NCBI GenBank assembly: GCA_018433865.1
Contig: JAHDQJ010000006.1
Coordinates: forward strand, 124,001-188,000
Direction of reading: 5' to 3'
Origin: Spirochaetales bacterium
GTDB lineage: Bacteria; Spirochaetota; Spirochaetia; Sphaerochaetales; Sphaerochaetaceae
DNA: 64,000 nt
This document shows positions 49,574 to 56,881 of this stretch, one piece after another (position 1 is the first letter of the stretch; the number at the start of each line of letters is the position of its first letter). Both the position numbers and the translations under genes were made by a program. The notes beneath the pieces were generated by a model. It ran no database searches, was not told the origin of the DNA, and saw nothing but the letters and a program-made list of their open reading frames with translations.

Positions 49574-50533
49574 ATGGTAACCAAGAAGGCGTGTATCCCT
49601 GCGATGCTCCTCACGGGATTCCTCTTGATATGTGTCATCGGCACGCTCGGTGCCGGCGGCATTGCCGAGAAGAAATTCGTTCCCGACGGCACAGTGGAGA
49701 TCGTAGTACCTGCGGACAGCGGTGGAGCGAGCGACTTGCTCGCACACATCATCGCCTCGTTGCTCGGCCAATCACTCCATCCGGTTGAGTTCAAGGTCGT
49801 GTTCAAGCCCGGGGGATCGGGCACGGCAGCCTTGGCGTATGTGAATGGAAGGAAGGATGCCGATCAGACACTCCTGGTCGCAAACACCTCCCAGATCCTT
49901 GCGATACTGGAAGAGCGCAAGAACCTTCCGTTGACACCGATCGCCAGGCTTGCGACAGATCCGATACTCCTGGTGGTTCCCGCCGACTCCGGATACTCCG
50001 ACTTGGCGATGTTCGTGAACTCGGCTAGCGCCGAAGAACTTTTGGTCGGCACCGCCGATGCGTTCGACCGGTACTGCGTGGCACGCATGAACAGTGAGAT
50101 CGGTCTCACCCTTCGGACCATCTACTTCAACAGCGCACTTCCGGTCATCAATGGAATGCTCGAAGGAAGCCTGGATGCGGGAATTCTCAATCCCTCCGAG
50201 GCGATGGAGGGGGTTGCGGCAGGGAAATTGCGTATCTTGGCTGCGTTCTCGGAGACTGATTTGCCGGTACTCTCCTTCGCAGGACTTGGGTATGGAGAGC
50301 TCGCATTCCAGCTCTCGCGGTACCTGTTCGGTCCGCAAGGAATGCATGATGAGGCTCGGTTGTTCTGGAGCGAAGCCCTCTCGATCATGACGCAAAGGAG
50401 AGAGTGGGAGAGTGGGTATCTTGAGCAGAACCATCTTCACGGAGAATATCTCGACAGCACCATGGCCAGATCGTATCTGGAAACAGAGGAGCTGCCCCGA
50501 TTGCACTCCATCCTGGACATGGATGCTCCCTAA
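49574..50533 (+). CDS. TctC-type tricarboxylate-binding protein, orphan
   Basis: The 319-residue protein has an N-terminal membrane/signal segment (AMLLTGFLLICVIGTLGAGG) and then the TctC/BugT binding-protein pattern (VEIVVPADSGGASDLLAHIIASLLGQ, VVFKPGGSGTAALAYVNGRKDADQTLLVAN, LDAGILNPSEAMEGVAAGKLRILAAFSE). Such proteins feed carboxylates to TctAB carriers, but no carrier is next to it, so it may serve a distant system or a sensor. It appears to be transcribed leaderless. Confidence 0.83.
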   Translation: MVTKKACIPAMLLTGFLLICVIGTLGAGGIAEKKFVPDGTVEIVVPADSGGASDLLAHIIASLLGQSLHPVEFKVVFKPGGSGTAALAYVNGRKDADQTLLVANTSQILAILEERKNLPLTPIARLATDPILLVVPADSGYSDLAMFVNSASAEELLVGTADAFDRYCVARMNSEIGLTLRTIYFNSALPVINGMLEGSLDAGILNPSEAMEGVAAGKLRILAAFSETDLPVLSFAGLGYGELAFQLSRYLFGPQGMHDEARLFWSEALSIMTQRREWESGYLEQNHLHGEYLDSTMARSYLETEELPRLHSILDMDAP

Positions 50534-50539
50534 AAGAAC

Positions 50540-50561
50540 GGGTGCCCGATCGAGGGCACCC
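50540..50561. terminator. bidirectional terminator between the TctC and glutaredoxin genes
   Basis: GGGTGCCC-GATCGA-GGGCACCC (50540-50561) lies between convergent genes; TTCTTTTA follows on the minus strand. Confidence 0.8.
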
Positions 50562-50580
50562 TGCTTGTCTGCCCGAAGTG

Positions 50581-50811
50581 TCAGCGCTTCAAGGCTTGGT
50601 CGATCGCCGCACGATCGAATCCGACGATGATCTTTCCGTTCACATCGAGTACGGGGACACCCATCTGGCCCGATTTGCGTACCATTTCCTGAGCCTTCTC
50701 GGAGTTCGACGCGACGTTGTACTCAGTGTACGGGATATTGTTGTTCTGCAGATAACTCTTTGCCATCCGGCAGAAACCACAAGTCGGAGTGCTATACAGT
50801 GTAACAGCCAT
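50581..50811 (-). CDS. glutaredoxin-like protein (NrdH type)
   Basis: The start is the ATG at 50811, with GGAGG upstream; the longer in-frame extension shows no similarity. The 76-residue thioredoxin-fold protein has the dithiol motif CGFC (TPTCGFCRMAKSYL), MGVPVLDVNG with the cis-Pro, and GFD near the end. This pattern fits the small redoxins of anaerobes that pair with thioredoxin reductase. It probably reduces protein disulfides or ribonucleotide reductase. It diverges from a rubredoxin-like gene. Confidence 0.88.
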   Translation of the reverse strand: MAVTLYSTPTCGFCRMAKSYLQNNNIPYTEYNVASNSEKAQEMVRKSGQMGVPVLDVNGKIIVGFDRAAIDQALKR

Positions 50812-50944
50812 GGTAGGCCTCCTTGCATTGGAATTCTTTATGATGGGCCTAACATAACCGAAGCACATGTCTTGGTCAATGAAAGAGTTGGTGACAATAT
50901 CACGTTCTGATGGTACCCTTGATGGATAAAGGAGAACATTCGAC

Positions 50945-51394
50945 ATGGACGAACGTACCTACTCATCAGGAGCTCTTTCGGTCATCTGCTCGAACCTCAC
51001 CAAGGCATGTGAGAAGCAGATGCGTCCTGCAGAAGCTGAGCAATTCAGGACAATAGGAACCTATTTCGCCACGCAGGCAACGAAATCAGAAGCGAAGGCC
51101 TTCGCAGATCTGAACGGCCTGATCGCACAAGACCTTGAGCAGGGATACCCGCAAGTCGCCTCGGCCGCGGAGGTTGCAGGGGACCGCGGTGCGTTGCGGT
51201 GCATGACGTGGGGCAAAAAAGTGACCTCGATACACAAATCGGTCCTTGCCCGTTATGAGAAGCAGGGAGATGCCTTGCTTGCGGGAAACAACCTCTTTGT
51301 CTGCGAGGCCTGCGGGTTCATCGCGATCGCCCCGACGGTCCCTGAGCTTTGCCCCATTTGCAAGGCTCCCGCGTCACGATTCGTCAAGATCTAG
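50945..51394 (+). CDS. rubredoxin-domain protein with rubrerythrin-like tail
   Basis: The 149-residue protein has about 115 helical residues (KACEKQMRPAEAEQFRTIGTYFATQA) without an obvious di-iron ExxH pair, followed by a rubredoxin-type metal site (C120, C123, C136, C139 in CEACGF and CPICKAP). It looks like a rubrerythrin relative that has lost its di-iron ligands and may only carry electrons. AAGGAG lies before the ATG. The ferredoxin-like gene follows after 9 nt, so the two form a unit. GTGACAATATCAC at 50891-50903 is a possible operator. Confidence 0.75.
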   Translation: MDERTYSSGALSVICSNLTKACEKQMRPAEAEQFRTIGTYFATQATKSEAKAFADLNGLIAQDLEQGYPQVASAAEVAGDRGALRCMTWGKKVTSIHKSVLARYEKQGDALLAGNNLFVCEACGFIAIAPTVPELCPICKAPASRFVKI

Positions 51395-51403
51395 GAGGTC
51401 ACC

Positions 51404-51880
51404 ATGCACGCTGCCAGGAATGTCGCGCTGTGTACGAAAGATTGTCTGTGCCTGTTCATCTGCCCGACCGGGGCGACCGATACGGAGACAGGACAGATAG
51501 ATTTTACGAAATGTCTCGATGGGTGCAGGCTTTGTGTCGATGCATGTCCATCGCATGCACTGTATCTGGTGTTCGATCGATACCCCAGGAAACCCGCCAA
51601 GGAGGACAAGGTCGTCGAGGCCCTTGAGTCCCTGCTTGACAGCAAGGTTGCCCAGGAGGCTCTGGCTGAAGCGTTGGCACGTTCGGGTTCCGCAGGAGCC
51701 AAGCTTGCGAAAGCACTCGCCATGTCGAACAGGATCCTCGCCGAGGACTGTGCCAGGGAGGCTCGGTACATGTTGCCACAGAGCGAGCAGTCGAAAGCCT
51801 TGCTCCGGCAACTGGCCGGGCAACCACACACAGGGGATTTCCCTGCCGAGGCGGTTGGGAAGCTGCTCGCATCACTGTGA
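51404..51880 (+). CDS. double-cluster ferredoxin-like protein
   Basis: The 158-residue protein has two cysteine groups of unusual spacing, C10/C14/C16/C20 (CTKDCLCLFIC) and C37/C41/C44/C48 (CLDGCRLCVDAC), in a short N-terminal ferredoxin domain. About 100 helical residues follow. The intervals differ from the classic CxxCxxCxxxC in the first group, so one site may hold an atypical cluster. It probably receives electrons for the rubredoxin-domain protein encoded just before. AGGAGG lies before the ATG. Its 3' end overlaps the convergent merR gene by 9 nt. Confidence 0.78.
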   Translation: MHAARNVALCTKDCLCLFICPTGATDTETGQIDFTKCLDGCRLCVDACPSHALYLVFDRYPRKPAKEDKVVEALESLLDSKVAQEALAEALARSGSAGAKLAKALAMSNRILAEDCAREARYMLPQSEQSKALLRQLAGQPHTGDFPAEAVGKLLASL

Positions 51881-52357
51881 TCGGGAAGGGAGGGGGATGA
51901 GTCGATCCTCCTCCCGATAAAACTCACAACGATCCTTGAACTCGCACCGCCCGCATGCCGATCCGGGGCACTGCTTGAAATCGACATCGACCGATTCAAG
52001 CTGTCGTACATGCCAGTCCAATTCACGGATCATGTCCCCGACTTCCTGCAGGCGCTGCATCTCCTTGCTCAGAAGTATGCGGTACTGTTTGAGCAACTCG
52101 AGTCGTCGCAGTTCTCCGCTCGCATCTTCGTTGCCAAGCTTGATGATCTGTCCGATTTGTTCGAGCGACATGCCATAGTGCTTCAGTTGCTTGATCCTGT
52201 TCAGGTACAGGTAATCGTCATCGGTATACGAGCGTTGGCTCCCATTGCTCCTCGGTTGGGATTTCAAGAGGCCAAGCGATTCATAGTAGCGGATGGTCCG
52301 GGTCGTCACGTCCGCTTTCCTGGCTAGCTCTCCGATGCGGTAAGATGGTTTCTCCAT
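51872..52357 (-). CDS. MerR-family regulator with C-terminal four-cysteine motif
   Basis: The 161-residue protein has a MerR winged helix (YRIGELARKADVTTRTIRYYESLGLL), the dimerisation helix and a C-terminal group C130-x4-C135-x2-C138-x5-C144. It recalls the [2Fe-2S] site of SoxR (C-x2-C-x-C-x5-C), though the spacing differs. It could sense metal, redox state or an Fe-S cluster. It diverges from the dehydrogenase/kinase/aldolase operon, and a MerR-type operator lies in between. Confidence 0.88.
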   Translation of the reverse strand: MEKPSYRIGELARKADVTTRTIRYYESLGLLKSQPRSNGSQRSYTDDDYLYLNRIKQLKHYGMSLEQIGQIIKLGNEDASGELRRLELLKQYRILLSKEMQRLQEVGDMIRELDWHVRQLESVDVDFKQCPGSACGRCEFKDRCEFYREEDRLIPLPSRSQ

Positions 52358-52439
52358 CCGTTCTTCTCCACAGCATATGTGAACCGACCGGCATCTTCTG
52401 CTTGACAGGAGACGGGGGCGGCTTCACACTCATGATGCA

Positions 52440-52470
52440 TTGACATTAACGTCAAACGTCAACTTATGCA
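52440..52470 (+). promoter_or_regulatory. MerR-type promoter and operator of the dehydrogenase operon
   Basis: A consensus -35 TTGACA (52440-52445) begins the palindrome TTGACATTAACGTCAA (52440-52455), followed by a repeated ACGTCAA. The best -10 is TATGCA at 52465-52470, a 19-nt spacer. Overlong spacers with a palindrome between the boxes are typical of MerR-activated promoters. Confidence 0.72.
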
Positions 52471-52483
52471 ACAGAGGTCATCC

Positions 52484-53512
52484 ATGAAGAGCGCATTTCT
52501 GACAGAGCCGAGGAACATTGAGATACGGGAGACCGGGATGCCGGTCGTGAAAGCGTACGAGGTGCTGGTCAGGATTGCATACTGCGGCATCTGTACCTTG
52601 GAACAGCGGCTCTATGATGGACAACGGTCGATCGGCTATCCGATCGTTCCCGGACACGAGGCCAGCGGTACTGTCGTCTCCGTCGGTTCCGAGGTGATCG
52701 GACCGATCAAACCTGGCGATCATGTCGTGTTGGATCTGGTGAACCGATGTCATGTCTGTCCAGCTTGTCTATCTGGCAACTCCAATCTTTGTGAGAGCCG
52801 TTATGCCAAGGGACAACAGGTCCTGGGGGCCTTCTCGACATACATGGCGGTCAAGCCACAGCAGATCCAGGTGATACCCCCCTCCCTTCCTCTCGAACAA
52901 GCCGCTTTTGCCGAACCGCTTTCCTGTTGCATCCGTTCCTTGCGCAAGGTAGGGGCCTCCCTGGGACAGACACTCTTGATCTGCGGCGCAGGTACGATGG
53001 GGTTGTTGCACCTGAAGGTTGCGCTTGCCATCGGCGTACGGGTGATCGTGAGCGATATCGATGGGAAGCGACTGGAGGATGCCGCGCGCATGGGTGCCGA
53101 TCTGGTGGTGAATCCTTCCGACATCGTCGCATTCCGCGATTCGGTCCGCAAGGCAACCGATGCACGAGGTGTCGAATGTGCGATCGTGACCTCCTGCGCC
53201 CCCTCGGCGGCTTCCTCTGCGTTGGAGGTCCTTGCTCCCGGAGGAAAACTCAACATTTACACCTCCTACGGTGACAAACCGCCCTTGCCTGTGGACATGC
53301 ATACCATCCACCGCAATGAATACATGATCACCGGGAGCGAAGGAAGGAACGAATCGGATTTTTTCTGTGCAGTACGGGCCCTTGCATATGGCAAGATTGT
53401 CGTGGATGATCTGATCAGCAACATCTATCCGCTCGATGAGGTTGGTGCTGCGTTGGAAAAAGCCCTTGCGGGCAATGTATACCGAGTATTGTTGGAGATG
53501 CAAGGCACATGA
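52484..53512 (+). CDS. zinc-dependent alcohol/polyol dehydrogenase
   Basis: The start is the ATG at 52484, with AGAGG upstream. The 342-residue medium-chain dehydrogenase has the catalytic zinc site (AYCGICTLEQRLYDG, GHEASGTVV), the four structural-zinc cysteines in NRCHVCPACLSGNSNLC, and the NAD fold (CGAGTMGLLHLKVALAIG) with Asp at the end of the second strand (SDIDGKR), suggesting NAD preference. The sorbitol dehydrogenase-like sequence points to a polyol. First gene of a MerR-controlled operon; it overlaps the kinase gene by ATGA. Confidence 0.88.
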   Translation: MKSAFLTEPRNIEIRETGMPVVKAYEVLVRIAYCGICTLEQRLYDGQRSIGYPIVPGHEASGTVVSVGSEVIGPIKPGDHVVLDLVNRCHVCPACLSGNSNLCESRYAKGQQVLGAFSTYMAVKPQQIQVIPPSLPLEQAAFAEPLSCCIRSLRKVGASLGQTLLICGAGTMGLLHLKVALAIGVRVIVSDIDGKRLEDAARMGADLVVNPSDIVAFRDSVRKATDARGVECAIVTSCAPSAASSALEVLAPGGKLNIYTSYGDKPPLPVDMHTIHRNEYMITGSEGRNESDFFCAVRALAYGKIVVDDLISNIYPLDEVGAALEKALAGNVYRVLLEMQGT

Positions 53513-54948
53513 TTCTCTCGATAGACATAGGGACCTCGACATGCAAGGCTGCTCTCTTTCGACCCGATGGCACGATGGAGGATATGGTAAAGGTTCCGTT
53601 GGCCTTGGTCTCGGACGGAAACGGTTCCCAGGAAGCCGACCCCAGGATGTGGGTCGATGCCCTCCACACATTGTGCAGGGGATTCGAAGGATTGTCCCGT
53701 GTACGCGCGATCGTGGTAAGCGGCAACGGACCGACCGTGGTTCCTGTGAACGGTTCTCCTGCGATGTGCGGCGATCAGCTGTGCATCGAGACCGGCTTTG
53801 CCAGATTGTGGCTCGATCGGCGGGCGGTTCTTGAGGCTGAGGAGATTTCCCGGATCACGGGTACGTTCATCGACTCCAGTTTCACCCTCCCGCAAGTGCT
53901 TCACCTGTTCCGGACCCGACCGGAGAGTTATCATCGGGCACGGTGGTTCCTCTCCTCATGTGAGTTCATCAATTACCTGTTGACGCAAGAGGCGAAGGCG
54001 ATACTGCACGCATCGGATGGGATCCGATGGTATTGGACCGAAGATCTGTTGGATGCTGTCGGCCTTGATGCACGAAAGTTCCCCCCGTTCATTCATCCGG
54101 GAGATCTTGTCGGGATGGTGACCGACCAGGCAGCGCACGTATTGGGCCTCCCCCGGGATGTACCGGTGTTCGCCGCAGGCCCCGACTTTTTGGTCTCGAT
54201 TCTGGGATGCGCGGTGGTACGGCCGGGATTGGTGTGTGATCGCGCGGGAACCAGCGAAGGCATCAATCTCTGTACGGAACGCCCGCTTGGTGATGACCGA
54301 TTGATGACCTACCGTCATCCGGTGGCTCCCTACCACAATGTCTCGGGTATCATCAGTACCTCGGGAAAAGCGATCGAGTGGGCGGGCAGGTTGCTCGGGG
54401 TACGGGCCGCCTCATACGATGAGCTGTACACGCTCATGGGAGAATCTCCTGCCGGATGCGGCGGCGTGCTGTTCCTTCCCTATCTTCAGGGTGAGCGCGC
54501 CCCGATCTGGGATCCGGCGGCAAAGGGCGTCTTCTCCGGACTCTCGCTCGCAACGGGAAAGGGAGAGCTCCTGCGTTCTGTCGCCGAGGGAACCTGCCTC
54601 GCGATAAGGGATGTCATCGAAGTGATGGAGGAGTCGGGAGGGAGAGTCGAGTCGTTGCGAACGACCGGCGGACCTTCGGAGAGCAGTTTTCTCAATCAAT
54701 TGAAAGCGGATATCACGGGAAGGGCCCTCTCGGTCCCCAAAATCCCCGAGGCCGAGCTGGTGGGATCGATGGTGATCGGGCTCACTGCACTCGGGGAGTA
54801 CGCTTCTCTTGCCGAAGCGGCGGGACACTTGGTGCGGATGGGCAGGACCTATGAGCCGAGAAAGGAATATCGGCAGCTGTATGATGAACTGTTTGCACGA
54901 TACCGGGAGACCTATCGGTGCGTGAGAGACACTTGGAGGGAAGCGTGA
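53509..54948 (+). CDS. FGGY-family carbohydrate kinase
   Basis: The 479-residue kinase has the ATP/phosphate motif SIDIGTSTCKAALF, the first-domain substrate loop and the second signature GVLFLPYLQGERAPIWDPAAKG, with RTTGGPSESSFLNQLKADITG near the end. These are diagnostic of FGGY sugar kinases (xylulokinase and LsrK type). The substrate is not clear. Between a dehydrogenase and an aldolase it most likely phosphorylates a ketose. It is joined by overlaps of 4 nt upstream and 1 nt downstream. Confidence 0.9.
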   Translation: MILSIDIGTSTCKAALFRPDGTMEDMVKVPLALVSDGNGSQEADPRMWVDALHTLCRGFEGLSRVRAIVVSGNGPTVVPVNGSPAMCGDQLCIETGFARLWLDRRAVLEAEEISRITGTFIDSSFTLPQVLHLFRTRPESYHRARWFLSSCEFINYLLTQEAKAILHASDGIRWYWTEDLLDAVGLDARKFPPFIHPGDLVGMVTDQAAHVLGLPRDVPVFAAGPDFLVSILGCAVVRPGLVCDRAGTSEGINLCTERPLGDDRLMTYRHPVAPYHNVSGIISTSGKAIEWAGRLLGVRAASYDELYTLMGESPAGCGGVLFLPYLQGERAPIWDPAAKGVFSGLSLATGKGELLRSVAEGTCLAIRDVIEVMEESGGRVESLRTTGGPSESSFLNQLKADITGRALSVPKIPEAELVGSMVIGLTALGEYASLAEAAGHLVRMGRTYEPRKEYRQLYDELFARYRETYRCVRDTWREA

Positions 54949-55757
54949 TGCGATCGGGGATGGTTCTGCGTACGAACGCGTTGATCGACAAGAAAGATGG
55001 ACGATCGGTGGTGATCGCTTTGGACCATGCGGCGATCGCAGGTCCGCTTGGGCCTTTGGAAGAACCGGGGAGGATCATCACCATGTGTGTCGAGCACGGC
55101 GTCGATGCGATCCTGACCACGAAAGGATTCGTGGACAACTCCTTGGACTCGTGGGACCGGGGTACTGCCCTGATCCTGCGTCTTACAGGAGGTTTCACCG
55201 TCCTGGGAGGGCGATTCGAGGAGGAAATGGTCGTACAGCCGCAAACCGCGTTGGCCTACGGCGCCTCCTATGGTGCGATCACCGTGAAGTTCGGCCACGA
55301 GCTCGAGGGCAAGTTCATCAAGCAAGCGTCGCTGGCGATCGACGAGTGTCATGCGATGGGACTGCCGGTCCTGCTCGAGGTCATGGTCAAGGGAAGCCGG
55401 AACGGACAGAAGATCGCTGCTGACGATCCCGAGGCGATCCGCATGGCTGCCCGCATGGGAGCCGAACTCGGTGCCGATGTGATCAAGACCCAGTATACCG
55501 GGAGTATCCGCAGCTTCGAGAACGTGGTGGCCGGTTGTCCCGTCCCCATTCTCATGCTCGGCGGGGCGAAGACCGATTCGGTTCGGCAGGTGTTCCAGGA
55601 GATCCACGATTCGCTCGAGGCGGGAGGATGTGGGATCGCCATGGGTCGCAATATCTGGGAACACGAGCATGTGGAACTGATGCTGCAGGCGGTCAATGGA
55701 TTGGTCCATCACCACTGGAGTGTCGCCCAAGCATGTGATACAGTCGGTGTGTCCTGA
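54948..55757 (+). CDS. class I aldolase (FbaB/LsrF-like)
   Basis: The start is the ATG at 54948, sharing one base with the kinase stop (TGATG), with GGAGG upstream. The 269-residue TIM barrel is of the DhnA/FbaB/LsrF type: VIALDHAAIAGPLG, YGASYGAITVKFGHE, ADVIKTQYTGS (Schiff-base Lys) and LMLGGAKTD. It would cleave or thiolyse a phosphorylated ketose. Whether it acts as a fructose-bisphosphate-type aldolase or LsrF-type thiolase cannot be told. It follows the kinase directly, in pathway order. Confidence 0.85.
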   Translation: MRSGMVLRTNALIDKKDGRSVVIALDHAAIAGPLGPLEEPGRIITMCVEHGVDAILTTKGFVDNSLDSWDRGTALILRLTGGFTVLGGRFEEEMVVQPQTALAYGASYGAITVKFGHELEGKFIKQASLAIDECHAMGLPVLLEVMVKGSRNGQKIAADDPEAIRMAARMGAELGADVIKTQYTGSIRSFENVVAGCPVPILMLGGAKTDSVRQVFQEIHDSLEAGGCGIAMGRNIWEHEHVELMLQAVNGLVHHHWSVAQACDTVGVS

Positions 55758-55794
55758 CACAGTCGTGACGACTGGAACGGATAGGAGGTGTCCT

Positions 55795-56844
55795 ATGAAT
55801 ATTCGGAAGATGCTGGTCACGATCCTTGTGGCATCCATGGTATGTTCTTTCGGTTCCTTGGCAGCGGCGGGAATGACCGAACAGGCTTCCCAGGAGGAAA
55901 AGCCCCTCTCGGTATTGGTCTACATCACCGGTGTCGTGGCAGGAAGTCCCCCCTATACGGCGCTTGCAGAAGGCGCGAATCAGTTTGCGGCGGAGCATCC
56001 GAACGTGAAGGTGAAAATCTACGAGGCAGGGTTCAACCAAGCCGAGTGGGAGGAACAGCTCACCTCCCTGGTCGCTACCGGTGAATACGATATCGTTCTC
56101 GGTTCCAACCCGTCCCTCCCCGAGATCGCCGTACGGGTCGGTTCCAAGTTCCCAAAACAGAAGTTCGTCATCACCGATGCCTTCCTCGAGGGAAACAGCC
56201 AGATCAGGACCTACTTGTACAATCAATACGAACAATCGCTCTACCTCGGCTATCTCGCCGGCCTGGTGACCGTCAGTGACATGCCGTATGCGAACAAGGC
56301 GCTCAAGGTCGGGTTCATCGCCGCCCAGGAGTACCCGTTGCTCAACAAACACATGGTTCCGGGATTCCTCGCGGGTGCAAGGATGATCAATCCGGCGATC
56401 GAGCTGGATTTCCGGGTGGTCGGGAACTGGTTCGATGCAAACAAAGCCGCTGATCTGGCTTCGAGCATGCGGGCAGCAGGAGTCGATGTCTTCGCGGTGA
56501 TCGCAGGCGGAGCCGCCCAAGGGTTGTTCAGGGTTGCCCAGCAGCAGGGAGCCTATATCGTCTATCATAACGACAACGAGTACAAGGCTGCTCCTTCCCA
56601 CGTGGTCGGCTGTGGCTCGATGGAACAGAGAAAGTTGGTGATGGAAGTCCTCTCCGATGTCCTCTCCGGTTCGGTTGCATATGGAACTGCCTCGATCGTC
56701 GGTGTCAAGGAGGGCTATCTCGGATTCCATTTCGATGACCCCGCCTATGTGCGCAATCTCCCCCAAGACATCCGGGACAAGTTCGAAGCATTCATGCAGG
56801 AGGTTCGGGAGGGAAGGGTCTCCTATACCCTTCCTCCGCTGTGA
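55795..56844 (+). CDS. BMP-family ABC substrate-binding protein
   Basis: The start is the ATG at 55795, with AGGAGG upstream. The 349-residue protein has a signal peptide (MLVTILVASMVCSFGSLAAAG) and then the basic-membrane-protein (BMP/PnrA) fold: VVAGSPPYTALAEGANQFAAEH, DIVLGSNPSLPEI, KVGFIAAQEYPLLNKHMVPGFLAGARM and GGAAQGLFRVAQQQGAYIVYHND. Family members bind nucleosides or sugar-like ligands. It supplies ligand to the ATPase and permeases downstream, probably the compound broken down by the dehydrogenase, kinase and aldolase. Confidence 0.85.
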   Translation: MNIRKMLVTILVASMVCSFGSLAAAGMTEQASQEEKPLSVLVYITGVVAGSPPYTALAEGANQFAAEHPNVKVKIYEAGFNQAEWEEQLTSLVATGEYDIVLGSNPSLPEIAVRVGSKFPKQKFVITDAFLEGNSQIRTYLYNQYEQSLYLGYLAGLVTVSDMPYANKALKVGFIAAQEYPLLNKHMVPGFLAGARMINPAIELDFRVVGNWFDANKAADLASSMRAAGVDVFAVIAGGAAQGLFRVAQQQGAYIVYHNDNEYKAAPSHVVGCGSMEQRKLVMEVLSDVLSGSVAYGTASIVGVKEGYLGFHFDDPAYVRNLPQDIRDKFEAFMQEVREGRVSYTLPPL

Positions 56845-56881
56845 ACGTGCATCACGACATGTGGTGTGAGGAGCCGGGCGA

